The notes below the pieces were generated by a model. The model ran no database searches and was not told the DNA's origin. It saw only the letters and a program-made list of their open reading frames with translations. Shown in pieces: positions 45,223 to 53,430 of a stretch of 64,000 nucleotides of DNA (within the stretch, counting starts at the first letter, position 1; every line of letters begins with the position of its first letter). Position numbers and translations under genes: made by a program. The stretch spans positions 372,001-436,000 of the forward strand of contig NZ_QDKL01000003.1 in assembly GCF_003346865.1 (NCBI RefSeq), read 5' to 3'. This DNA is from Halobacteriovorax vibrionivorans (GTDB lineage Bacteria; Bdellovibrionota; Bacteriovoracia; Bacteriovoracales; Bacteriovoracaceae).

Positions 45223-45805
45223 TCATCAAAAGGCCCTTTGTCCAAAGTGCTATAAAGTAAATTCAATACTCACCTGCCAGCGCTGTGGAACTCCCATCAA
45301 ACTTCGAAACTATGAAGGTATCTCACGCTGTAAAGCCTATTTAATTGCAGCAATTGCATTATATATCCCTGCTAATATCCTACCAATTATGACGGTTTTA
45401 AAATTCAACCATGGTATCCCTCGTACAATTGTTGGAGGTGTCGTCAATCTGATCAATCTGAAAATGTATCCCATTGCCATGATTGTTTTTGCAGCTAGTA
45501 TAATTGTTCCAATATTTAAAATAGTTTCACTTTGGTATATCATAGATAATATAAACACCTTAAATGAAAAGAAAAAACTAATGCTCACAAGACTTTATCG
45601 AGTCGTACATGTTGTCGGTAAATGGTCCATGTTAGATATTTTCGTTATTGCCCTATTAGTTATTCTCGTCAAGGTTGAGTTTATATCAGAGATAAGAGCT
45701 GAGCCTGCAGTCTTATATTTCACTGCAGTTGTTATATTGACCATTCTAGCGTCAAATGAAGTCGACACTAGGTTAATCTGGGATGATAAGGAAAAGTATG
45801 AGTAA
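45209..45805 (+). CDS. PqiA-like membrane protein, second half
   Basis: About 199 residues from the ATG at 45209, which has GGAAGAAG just upstream; an ATG at 45185 is also in frame. A zinc ribbon (ALCPKCYKVNSILTCQRCGTPI) precedes helices with ALYIPANILPIMTV and VHVVGKWSMLDIFVIALLVI, again the PqiA pattern (GRWSMLD). It overlaps the first half by 14 bp and pqiB by 8 bp, giving three tightly coupled genes. Confidence 0.88.
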   Translation: MRGIDHQKALCPKCYKVNSILTCQRCGTPIKLRNYEGISRCKAYLIAAIALYIPANILPIMTVLKFNHGIPRTIVGGVVNLINLKMYPIAMIVFAASIIVPIFKIVSLWYIIDNINTLNEKKKLMLTRLYRVVHVVGKWSMLDIFVIALLVILVKVEFISEIRAEPAVLYFTAVVILTILASNEVDTRLIWDDKEKYE

Positions 45806-47378
45806 TGCCACGCCTAAAGTAGAAAACAAAAGAGGAATTAATCCTATATGGTTCTTTCCTGTTGCTGCTGTATCGATTGGACTTTGGCTTTTATATACTA
45901 GCATTATGGCCCGTGGCTCATATATCACTATAAACTTTAGAAATGCGGATGGTATCACGCCAGGAAAGACCACTGTTATCTACAAAGGTACGATTGTCGG
46001 TAGAGTAAAAGATACTGAATTAAATAAGGACCTCTCAAGCGTTGCCGTCCATATTGAGATGTCTCCACAAATGAAAAACTATCTATCTAAAGATACAAAG
46101 TTTTGGCTTGTAAGTCCGACAGTAAATCTATCTGGTATCTCAGGGCTAAGTACGATTATAAGTGGAAAATTTATCAATATGTTTCCAGTGAAGGGAAAGG
46201 CCGTAAAAGTATTCAACGCTTTTGAAGAGCCACCAAGAGGTCTAAGAAAAGACGGCCTTTATGTAAAACTTCACAGTAAAAAACTAGACTCAGTTTCAAT
46301 TGGCTCACCTATTTATTTTAATAAGGTACAAGTTGGAGAGGTTACAAATTTTGATCTCGATATGGATGGCAATGGTGTTGAAGTTACGATCTTTATTGAA
46401 GAAAATTATCGCAACCTACTTCTAACGACGTCGCGTTTTTACAATGTTAGCGGCTTTGAATTAGATGCTTCTCTAGCAGGAGTAAAGGTTCAATCAGACT
46501 CACTTATTTCAATCATCAAAGGCGGAATTGCATTTGTTAATCATGAATCAGAAGAGAATAAGAATAATCAGAAAGTAACAACTAACTTTGAAAAGAAATA
46601 TACTCTCTACCCTAGCTATGCTCATACTGTCCCAGGAAAAAAAATAAAAGTAATATTTCCTCTAGGAAGTGCGGTAGCAAAAGAGAAGACTCCAATTAAG
46701 TTTAGAAATATTAATATCGGAGTTGTTACAGGTTCAGAAGTTGATCGCAATAAGGCCCAACTCTTAGTAGAAGCGACGATAAAGAAAGAATTTGAGAATA
46801 TTATTGTTAAAGGTGCGAAGTTTTGGGAAGTTAAACCAAAAATCTCTCTTAAAGGAATTGATAATCTTGATGCAATAACTGGCAACTATATCGCAGTTGA
46901 TATCAGTCGTTATAATTTTAAGAAATCAAAGCCTGCAGGAACCTTTACAGCTCTTGCCCAAGCTCCACTAAAAGAAGTTCACAATAAATACGGGACCCAT
47001 TTAAACCTATTTAGTTCAAGAAGAAATTCACTAGCAAAAGGCCAGGGAGTTTACTATAGAGGCGTTCAAGTAGGTGTTATAACAGATGTTAGACTTAATA
47101 CACGAGCAAAGAATGTTATAACAGAAATCTTTATCAACTCTCCTTATCACAAGCTGGTAAAGGAAGAAACAAAGTTTTGGAATACAAGTGGTGTCGATGT
47201 AGAGTTTGGCCTATTTTCAGGTGCAAAAATAAGTACCCAATCAATTGAAAGTATTCTTTCTGGTGGAGTCGAATTTGCAACCCCAGAGAAGTTTTCAATG
47301 CGTAAGAAACAATATTTTCAAGTTCATAAGAAAGCGCAGGAAGAATGGCTAGAATGGACACCAATAATTAATTTATAA
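45798..47378 (+). CDS. pqiB: PqiB-like MCE-domain protein
   Basis: A ~526-residue protein from the ATG at 45798, with AAGGA at the right distance; an earlier in-frame ATG lies at 45783. One N-terminal membrane helix (IWFFPVAAVSIGLWLLYTS) precedes three MCE domains. The domain starts read ITINFRNADGITPGKTTVIYKGTIVGRV, GLYVKLHSKKLDSVSIGSPIYF, and THLNLFSSRRNSLAKGQGVYYRGVQVGVI. MCE rings bridge the periplasm to shuttle lipids. PqiC, the usual outer-membrane lipoprotein partner, is not next to it. Confidence 0.93.
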   Translation: MSNATPKVENKRGINPIWFFPVAAVSIGLWLLYTSIMARGSYITINFRNADGITPGKTTVIYKGTIVGRVKDTELNKDLSSVAVHIEMSPQMKNYLSKDTKFWLVSPTVNLSGISGLSTIISGKFINMFPVKGKAVKVFNAFEEPPRGLRKDGLYVKLHSKKLDSVSIGSPIYFNKVQVGEVTNFDLDMDGNGVEVTIFIEENYRNLLLTTSRFYNVSGFELDASLAGVKVQSDSLISIIKGGIAFVNHESEENKNNQKVTTNFEKKYTLYPSYAHTVPGKKIKVIFPLGSAVAKEKTPIKFRNINIGVVTGSEVDRNKAQLLVEATIKKEFENIIVKGAKFWEVKPKISLKGIDNLDAITGNYIAVDISRYNFKKSKPAGTFTALAQAPLKEVHNKYGTHLNLFSSRRNSLAKGQGVYYRGVQVGVITDVRLNTRAKNVITEIFINSPYHKLVKEETKFWNTSGVDVEFGLFSGAKISTQSIESILSGGVEFATPEKFSMRKKQYFQVHKKAQEEWLEWTPIINL

Positions 47379-47383
47379 TAAAA

Positions 47384-47415
47384 AAGGCCTCGTATGAGGC
47401 CTTGATATTTTTTAT
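47384..47415. terminator. Bidirectional terminator between pqiB and the PilZ-AAA+ gene
   Basis: AAGGCCTC / GAGGCCTT is an 8-bp perfect stem with a GTAT loop, flanked by an A-run on one side and a T-run on the other. It serves both convergent genes. Confidence 0.88.
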
Positions 47416-47422
47416 GCTTTTA

Positions 47423-49354
47423 TTAAGCAGCTTTCTTTTCATTTCCTTCAAGAGAATCAAGAACCTCTTGAGAATAAATTAACTTCTTACGTAATGCCTC
47501 ACGAGAAATTCCCATCTCCTTAGCAGCTTTTGATTTATTACCAAAATTACGCTTAATCTCCTCTAAAATCATTTGTCTCTCAACAAGAGCTAAACGCTCT
47601 TTTAGAGGAAGTGTGAAGTCTGTCACATGATCAATTTGACCAAATTGCTTTTGCTTCATTGAAATATCAACTAGAGGTGCAACACCATCATTAATTTCAA
47701 TATCAGATATGATATGAGATTTTGGATGATAAAGAACAGCTCTTTCGACACATTTCTTTAGCTCATAAACATTTCCTGGCCAATCATATTGTTTGATTTG
47801 ATCCATTACTTTTTTAGAGAAGCTCTTTAATAGAAGTCCTTGTCGTTTACATTCAACTTTTAAGAAATATTCAACAAGCATTTCAATATCTTCTTCACGA
47901 CGACGAAGTGGATCTAAATTAATCTGGGCCTGTGAGATATATTCAAACAGATCACGATAGAACTTTCCTTCATCTGTCATTATGGCAAGATCTTTAATTG
48001 ATGTGGCCATAATACGACAATCAAAACTTACGATTCCACCTTCTAGGCCTTTCTTTTCGATAAGTTCAAATAGTCTTTCTTGCCACTCAAACGACAAGTG
48101 CTCAATATGGCTTAGAACAACAGTTCCACCTTGAGTGCTAGTAAAAACACATTCTTCTTCATTAGGGCCAAAAAGCATTGCTTCAAGCCTATTGAGATCT
48201 TTTAGCTTACAATCAACTGTTGTAATATCATGTAGCCCACGTTTACCTTCATAGTGAAGAACAGTGGCAAAAAGATTTTTACCAACTCCTTTTTCACCAG
48301 TGATCAGTACAGGACTATCTAAGTCTTTAAGTTTTGAAATAGAGTTTCTCATTGATTTTACACCTGGCGTGTTACCAATGATTGCAAATTGACGATCATA
48401 TGGCGCTGAGAAGCGGCGAATTTTAGAAGTCGTCGAAATTGGATTAAAACTATGAAATACTGAAGAGAAAACAAGAGCAAGAACTTTCATCGTCTTTTCA
48501 TCTTCTATAGTAAATCGATCTTCATTTCTTTTATTGATAACTTCAATTACACCAATTATCTTATCTTCACGATTATGAATCGGATAACAAATAATTGATT
48601 TCGTTTCAAAACCATTCTTTTCATCAAATGCGTTATTAAAACGAGAGTCATCACTTTCAGTACAAATATTTAAGGCCACACCTGTTGTAAAAACAGACCC
48701 AGCAATACCAAGACGATAATCAAACTTTAATCCTGTCTTATCCAAACCTAGAGCAGCAACTGCTTCTAATTCATTTGTATCTGGATTAATTAAAAAGATA
48801 GAAGAACGTTGAGCATTTAGGATACGAATAACCTCTTCAAGCATTGTATCGAGGAATCCTTCTTTATCTCCAAAATGTGTAATATCTTTAAATAATGAAA
48901 GAAGTAGAGAAAACATTTCAAACCCTTCATTAGGGTCTGTATATCGCTCCTTAAGTGCTGACTGAATAAGACAGTCTTTTAATCTTTCTGAAGAGAAACT
49001 CATAATGTAACTTTCAAGGAATTTATTAATTCCTTTTTCAACATCAAGTTCAACTCCATATATAATTTCTTCGTCTTCTAAAACATTTGAAAATGCACGA
49101 ACAACTCGACCAGTTAGATCAAGGTGACGTTTTTTAAATTGTAGAGAAACTTCCAACTCAGTTCCAACAGAGATTCTTTCATGTGTTTTAAAACCGAATC
49201 CTGTAACTGAAATGTCCACAAGCTTTGCATCATCGATATAAGAAAGCCTCCCCATGTCGTCTTCTTTTTGTATCAAAAACCTTAGATTATCGGCTTCCTC
49301 AACTGGAATACGAAACGATTGAAAAAACTTAAATTCTGAAAAACTAGCGAGCAT
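47423..49354 (-). CDS. PilZ-GAF-AAA+-Fis regulator with degraded sigma54-activator ATPase
   Basis: A 643-residue regulator. A PilZ-like domain (12-104) is followed by GAF (160-300), AAA+ (330-545) and a Fis-type helix-turn-helix (604-626, NKSKAAKEMGISREALRKKL). The AAA+ part resembles sigma54 activators: Walker A is GEKGVGKN (353-360), then DPLRRREEDI and DWPGNVYELKKCVERAV. The GAFTGA loop is missing, and Walker B reads TVVLSHIEHL (411-420) where DE is expected. It probably cannot hydrolyse ATP or drive sigma54 opening, and may instead act as a ligand-controlled DNA-binding protein. A c-di-GMP link via PilZ is possible. Confidence 0.87.
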   Translation of the reverse strand: MLASFSEFKFFQSFRIPVEEADNLRFLIQKEDDMGRLSYIDDAKLVDISVTGFGFKTHERISVGTELEVSLQFKKRHLDLTGRVVRAFSNVLEDEEIIYGVELDVEKGINKFLESYIMSFSSERLKDCLIQSALKERYTDPNEGFEMFSLLLSLFKDITHFGDKEGFLDTMLEEVIRILNAQRSSIFLINPDTNELEAVAALGLDKTGLKFDYRLGIAGSVFTTGVALNICTESDDSRFNNAFDEKNGFETKSIICYPIHNREDKIIGVIEVINKRNEDRFTIEDEKTMKVLALVFSSVFHSFNPISTTSKIRRFSAPYDRQFAIIGNTPGVKSMRNSISKLKDLDSPVLITGEKGVGKNLFATVLHYEGKRGLHDITTVDCKLKDLNRLEAMLFGPNEEECVFTSTQGGTVVLSHIEHLSFEWQERLFELIEKKGLEGGIVSFDCRIMATSIKDLAIMTDEGKFYRDLFEYISQAQINLDPLRRREEDIEMLVEYFLKVECKRQGLLLKSFSKKVMDQIKQYDWPGNVYELKKCVERAVLYHPKSHIISDIEINDGVAPLVDISMKQKQFGQIDHVTDFTLPLKERLALVERQMILEEIKRNFGNKSKAAKEMGISREALRKKLIYSQEVLDSLEGNEKKAA

Positions 49355-49561
49355 GTTAATCCCCTCATTAAACTATACTGTGAACATATCGGTAAATTTG
49401 CTTTAAACTTTAGGTAAATGCCCACAAAAATTGGCTATAATTTCTATACGTTACATGAAAATCAACTCCTTACTACTTGCCTAGACTTAAGCTTTTGCGT
49501 ATGATGATGCTTAAAAAAAGATCGTAATTTTAAACACTTGCAAGAGTGACAGGAAGAGTAA

Positions 49562-50494
49562 ATGATTTTTGAAGGTTCTGAAAAGAAGGCCGAAATAATT
49601 GTTGGGCCTAACTTAAATCTATTGGATATCTCAGACGACTTTTGGTCTCAATTAGTCGAAAAAGCACAAGCAACAATTTTATCCACTATTAATAATGAAA
49701 ATATAAAAGCATTTCTCTTATCAGAATCCTCGCTTTTTGTTTGGAAAGATCGCATGCTGATAATCACATGTGGACAAACAACCTTAATCAAGGCCATCGA
49801 CTTCTTCACAGATCGCTTTGGTAAAGATGTAATCAAACAATTAATTTTTCAAAGAAAGAATGAGTACTTCTCTCATATGCAACACTCAACTTTTGCAGAT
49901 GATGTGAAGCTATTAGAAAATAAATTTTCAGGACAAGCACTACGCTTTGGAAATATAGATGATCATCATAACTTCATCTATTTTCTCGATCAAGAATATG
50001 CACCAAGTGCAGATGATCACACTCATGAGTTACTTATGTATGAAATCTCATGTAAAGCGAGAGAAATTCTAACTAATGAGAGTGTGACAAAAGATGAAAT
50101 TCGCCAACTTTTAAAACTTGATAAGATCTTACCTGGTTTTGAATTGGATGATTTCGTATTTAATCCATACGGCTACTCTCTAAATGCCATCAAAGATGAT
50201 AATTATTTCACATGTCATATTACACCTCAGGAAGAGTGCCCATATATTAGTTTTGAGACTGATATCAATATGAAAGAAATTGCAGATGTTCTAATCGAAG
50301 CAATGGAGCCAATTTCATATGACTTTATCGAGTTCTGTCCAAATCAAGATGGAAGCTGTGGATTAAATCTTAAGAAAGAAGATTATATAGCTAAAACCCA
50401 AGTTGAAAGCTATCTAAAATGTGGCTACATAATGTACTTTTCACACTTTTATAAAGTACGCCCAAATCGCCTAAAGCCTTATAAATTACTTTAA
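49562..50494 (+). CDS. speD: S-adenosylmethionine decarboxylase, eukaryotic type
   Basis: A 310-residue pyruvoyl enzyme that makes decarboxylated AdoMet, the aminopropyl donor for spermidine. It matches the eukaryotic rather than the short bacterial class. FEGSEKKAEI lies at 3-12, with the self-cleavage site in LSESSLFVW (Ser56 would become pyruvoyl). The catalytic Cys is in ITCGQTTLI (Cys70). NPYGYSLNAI and CHITPQEECPYISFETD carry the processing His and Ser. Ribosome binding site AGGAAGAG. It precedes speE by 16 bp in one operon. Confidence 0.93.
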   Translation: MIFEGSEKKAEIIVGPNLNLLDISDDFWSQLVEKAQATILSTINNENIKAFLLSESSLFVWKDRMLIITCGQTTLIKAIDFFTDRFGKDVIKQLIFQRKNEYFSHMQHSTFADDVKLLENKFSGQALRFGNIDDHHNFIYFLDQEYAPSADDHTHELLMYEISCKAREILTNESVTKDEIRQLLKLDKILPGFELDDFVFNPYGYSLNAIKDDNYFTCHITPQEECPYISFETDINMKEIADVLIEAMEPISYDFIEFCPNQDGSCGLNLKKEDYIAKTQVESYLKCGYIMYFSHFYKVRPNRLKPYKLL

Positions 50495-50510
50495 ATGAAT
50501 AGGAGTTACC

Positions 50511-51386
50511 ATGCATAGCAATCTATGGATCGAAGAAAGATATAAAGATTTTTACGGAATGAGATACAAAGTTGAAAATGTTCTCTACTCTAAGAAGACT
50601 GAATTTCAAACTGTAGACGTTGTTGAAACGAAAGGACATGGAAAGATGCTTCTTAACGACGGCCTAGTTATGGTAACAGAAAGAGATGAAATCGCTTATC
50701 ACGATATGATTGCTCACGTTCCATTATTTGTTCATCCAAATCCAAAGAATGTTCTTGTTATTGGTGGTGGTGACGGTGGTACAGCACGTGAAGTTCTACG
50801 TCACTCTTCAGTTGAAAAGTGTACGATGGTAGAAATCGATGGTGCTGTTTGCGAAGCTTGTATGGAATTCATTCCACAAACGGCCGAAGTTTTAAAAGGT
50901 CATCCTAAATTAGATCTTATCATCGGTGACGGTGTTAAATTTGTCCAGGAGTTCCAAGCTACGAATGAGAAATTTGATGTCATTATCATCGACTCAACAG
51001 ATCCAATCGGGCCTGCTGCTCCACTATTTGGACCAGAGTTCTACACAAATGTAAATAAGTGCCTTGCTGATAACGGTATCGTTGTCTCTCAAGGAGAATC
51101 TCCTTGGTTTGAAGCAGAGATTCAAAAGAGCATGCTTGGTGTTTTAAATGATATTTTTAAGAATATATTTATCTATAATTTCTCTAACCTAACTTATCCA
51201 GGTGGGCTTTGGTCATTTACATTTGCAACTAAAGGCGACATACACCCAATCAATGATTTTAGAAAAGAAGCTGTGGCAGCAAGTGGCCTAGAGTTTTCTT
51301 ATTATAATGAGGGGCTTCATCAAGCTGCATTCTATCTTCCTACTTTTATGAAGAAGAATCTTGAAGGACTAATACAAAATCCATAA
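50511..51386 (+). CDS. speE: Spermidine synthase
   Basis: A 291-residue aminopropyltransferase that joins putrescine and decarboxylated AdoMet. It starts with WIEERYKDFYGMRYKVENVLYS. Key motifs are LNDGLVMVTERDEIAYHDMIAH, the nucleotide loop VIGGGDGGTAREVLRH, EIDGAVCEACMEFIP, and IIIDSTDPIGPA carrying the catalytic Asp. Length is standard. Its donor-making speD is 16 bp upstream, and putrescine would come from the speA/speB pair 2 kb away on the other strand. Confidence 0.97.
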   Translation: MHSNLWIEERYKDFYGMRYKVENVLYSKKTEFQTVDVVETKGHGKMLLNDGLVMVTERDEIAYHDMIAHVPLFVHPNPKNVLVIGGGDGGTAREVLRHSSVEKCTMVEIDGAVCEACMEFIPQTAEVLKGHPKLDLIIGDGVKFVQEFQATNEKFDVIIIDSTDPIGPAAPLFGPEFYTNVNKCLADNGIVVSQGESPWFEAEIQKSMLGVLNDIFKNIFIYNFSNLTYPGGLWSFTFATKGDIHPINDFRKEAVAASGLEFSYYNEGLHQAAFYLPTFMKKNLEGLIQNP

Positions 51387-51398
51387 TAAGGAATCGTC

Positions 51399-51863
51399 AT
51401 GCAATACTGGCTCTTTAAAAGTGAACCTGATGCTTTCTCAATTGATGACCTTGCCAAAAGGCCCAAGCAAACTGAATCTTGGGATGGTGTAAGAAATTAT
51501 CAAGCACGAAACTTCATGCGCGATGAAATCAAAATGGGAGATAAGGTCTTTTTTTATCACTCAAGTTGTAAAGAGCCAGCGATTGTTGGAATAGCAGAAG
51601 TTGTTAAAGAGTCACATCCTGACAAAACTCAATTTGATAAGAATTCAAAATACTATGACCCTAAGGCAACAAAAGAAGAACCGCGATGGTTTCTCGTTGA
51701 TATAAAGTTTGAAGAAAAGTTTGAAAAACAACTCAGCTTAAAAGAGATGAAAGCTGATAAACGATATGATGAGATGCCACTAGTTAAGAAAGGCTCTCGC
51801 CTATCAATAATGCCTATCCCTAAAAAGATTGCCACACTAATTTTAAAAGATGTAAAAAACTAG
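51399..51863 (+). CDS. EVE-domain protein
   Basis: A 154-residue EVE (PUA-like) protein. MQYWLFKSEPDAFSIDDLAK, SWDGVRNYQARNFMRDEIKMGDKVFFYHSSCKEPAIVGIAEV and DPKATKEEPRWFLVDIKF match the family almost throughout. EVE proteins bind modified bases, such as 5-methylcytosine derivatives, in DNA or RNA. It follows speE by 12 bp, so it may be transcribed with it. The end overlaps the convergent small membrane protein gene by 21 bp. Confidence 0.93.
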   Translation: MQYWLFKSEPDAFSIDDLAKRPKQTESWDGVRNYQARNFMRDEIKMGDKVFFYHSSCKEPAIVGIAEVVKESHPDKTQFDKNSKYYDPKATKEEPRWFLVDIKFEEKFEKQLSLKEMKADKRYDEMPLVKKGSRLSIMPIPKKIATLILKDVKN

Positions 51864-52100
51864 ACCTTGAAGAAACTCACGTCCAAAACTTGTATAACTC
51901 AAAAAAAGAGTTGCAAAGCTTAAGATTAGGCCAATTGTAAAGAAGCTTAAAATTACGATTCCCGTTCGTCCAAGCAATGATTTAATTGGCTGCTTATAAT
52001 AGAGAGAAAGATGTGAGAGATCATTATGGCCGTGGGTACCACCAAACTGGTGAACCTTTGCTCCACCACCTTCTTGATTACCAAAGTCTTCTGCTGCCAT
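51843..52100 (-). CDS. Small membrane protein
   Basis: An 85-residue protein with a Gly/His-rich N-terminus (GNQEGGGAKVHQFGGTHGHND) and one hydrophobic helix near residues 45-70 (TGIVILSFFTIGLILSFATLFLSY). No family recognised. It converges on the EVE gene with a 21-bp overlap. The His cluster could bind metal, which is speculative. Confidence 0.6.
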   Translation of the reverse strand: MAAEDFGNQEGGGAKVHQFGGTHGHNDLSHLSLYYKQPIKSLLGRTGIVILSFFTIGLILSFATLFLSYTSFGREFLQGLVFYIF

Positions 52101-52189
52101 AAATTCCCCAATACCCTCTTAACTTTATTAAAGCTAAATAGAGTATCGGTAGAATTTAAGTAAAAATTAAATTTGAGTATTTTGGCGGT

Positions 52190-53338
52190 TTATTGAATTA
52201 ATGAAGCTGTTTCAACTAAAGGGTCCTGAGAGCTTGAAACAAGGCCCGTAGAGGCTTTAGTATCTGTAATTACAGAGCTTTCCTCACTATCAGCATCAAT
52301 ATTTGGATCATCGAGATCATCTTCAGCAATAACGACAGAGTCAACTAGAATCTCTCTAACAAGATCTAATTTATCACAAGAAATTTCATTCACACTATCT
52401 AGCTGTTCTTTCAAGTCCATCAACTGAGAGCTTAGATCTTGCTTGGCCTCTAATTCTAAATTAAATTGCTCTAAGCAACTAGTGAGACGATCTGTAAGAT
52501 CCTGTTGTCCAGATCTTACTTCTTGTTCGAGATTAGAAAGAAGCCCAATGGTATTATTGAAGAACTTGGCCAAATTACGACTTAGCCCTTCAAGCTCGAC
52601 ACTACTTTGAGTTAATTCGCTATCATTGCTAAGTGAAGCTTGTACATCAACTCTAAAACTTAAAGTCTTAAGCTGAAAAATAAGATCTTTCATATCTTTA
52701 AACTCATTCATAAATGTATCAAAGAGTTCATGAAATTTAATCTCATCCTGTTCTTGAGTCTGCTCACTATCTTTCTTATGCTTTAAGCTATCAGACATTT
52801 CTTTTTCAAAATCAATAAGCTCTCTACGAGCATCAATTAAAGAATTAACAACAGTATCTAGCGACTTGCTAGTATCTTCAACGAGAAGTAATTGATCGTT
52901 AATATCATCGCTTGCTGCAATAACTTCTAGATCATCTGCTTCCATTTTTTCAATATCAGACTTTAAACGATTTGAATCTTCGATTTCTTGAGAAAGCTTA
53001 ATTTGAAGCGAATGCTTACTTTCTTTTAATTCTGAAAGTTCTTCATTGATTCGCTCTAGCTCTAAACTTAGTAACTCTTTATCATTGTGGATTCTTACTT
53101 TTGCATAATACTCTTTGATCATTGGGATAATTGCCAAGATAGCAAAAGCAATGGCAGAGGCCATAAAAATTAAGTTCAGAAGGTTTCTATTTAAGAACCA
53201 GTTATATATTAACGCTCCATGCGTAAGCAAGGCCAATGCACAGATAATTAAGTAATTTGTTTTTGATTTTGGATTTGTATTCTTTCCAGAAGCTGATTTA
53301 GTGGCCTCTTTTAATTTTTGATCAAATTTTAATGACAT
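52190..53338 (-). CDS. Membrane-anchored coiled-coil protein
   Basis: A 382-residue protein with two short N-terminal membrane helices (~28-47 and ~52-72), then about 250 residues of coiled coil rich in Glu, Leu, Ser and Asp (YAKVRIHNDKELLSLELERINEELSELKESKHSL...). An acidic C-terminus follows. The layout resembles scaffold or chemoreceptor-like proteins lacking a signalling hairpin. No family recognised. It lies between the small membrane protein and speA on the same strand. Confidence 0.6.
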   Translation of the reverse strand: MSLKFDQKLKEATKSASGKNTNPKSKTNYLIICALALLTHGALIYNWFLNRNLLNLIFMASAIAFAILAIIPMIKEYYAKVRIHNDKELLSLELERINEELSELKESKHSLQIKLSQEIEDSNRLKSDIEKMEADDLEVIAASDDINDQLLLVEDTSKSLDTVVNSLIDARRELIDFEKEMSDSLKHKKDSEQTQEQDEIKFHELFDTFMNEFKDMKDLIFQLKTLSFRVDVQASLSNDSELTQSSVELEGLSRNLAKFFNNTIGLLSNLEQEVRSGQQDLTDRLTSCLEQFNLELEAKQDLSSQLMDLKEQLDSVNEISCDKLDLVREILVDSVVIAEDDLDDPNIDADSEESSVITDTKASTGLVSSSQDPLVETASLIQ

Positions 53339-53430
53339 GTTATCGATCCCTGATAAACTCTTTTAACTTCAATGTTAATATAATTATTAGACACTAAAGT
53401 AAGTAAGTCAATTATCAGGGACCAATATTT

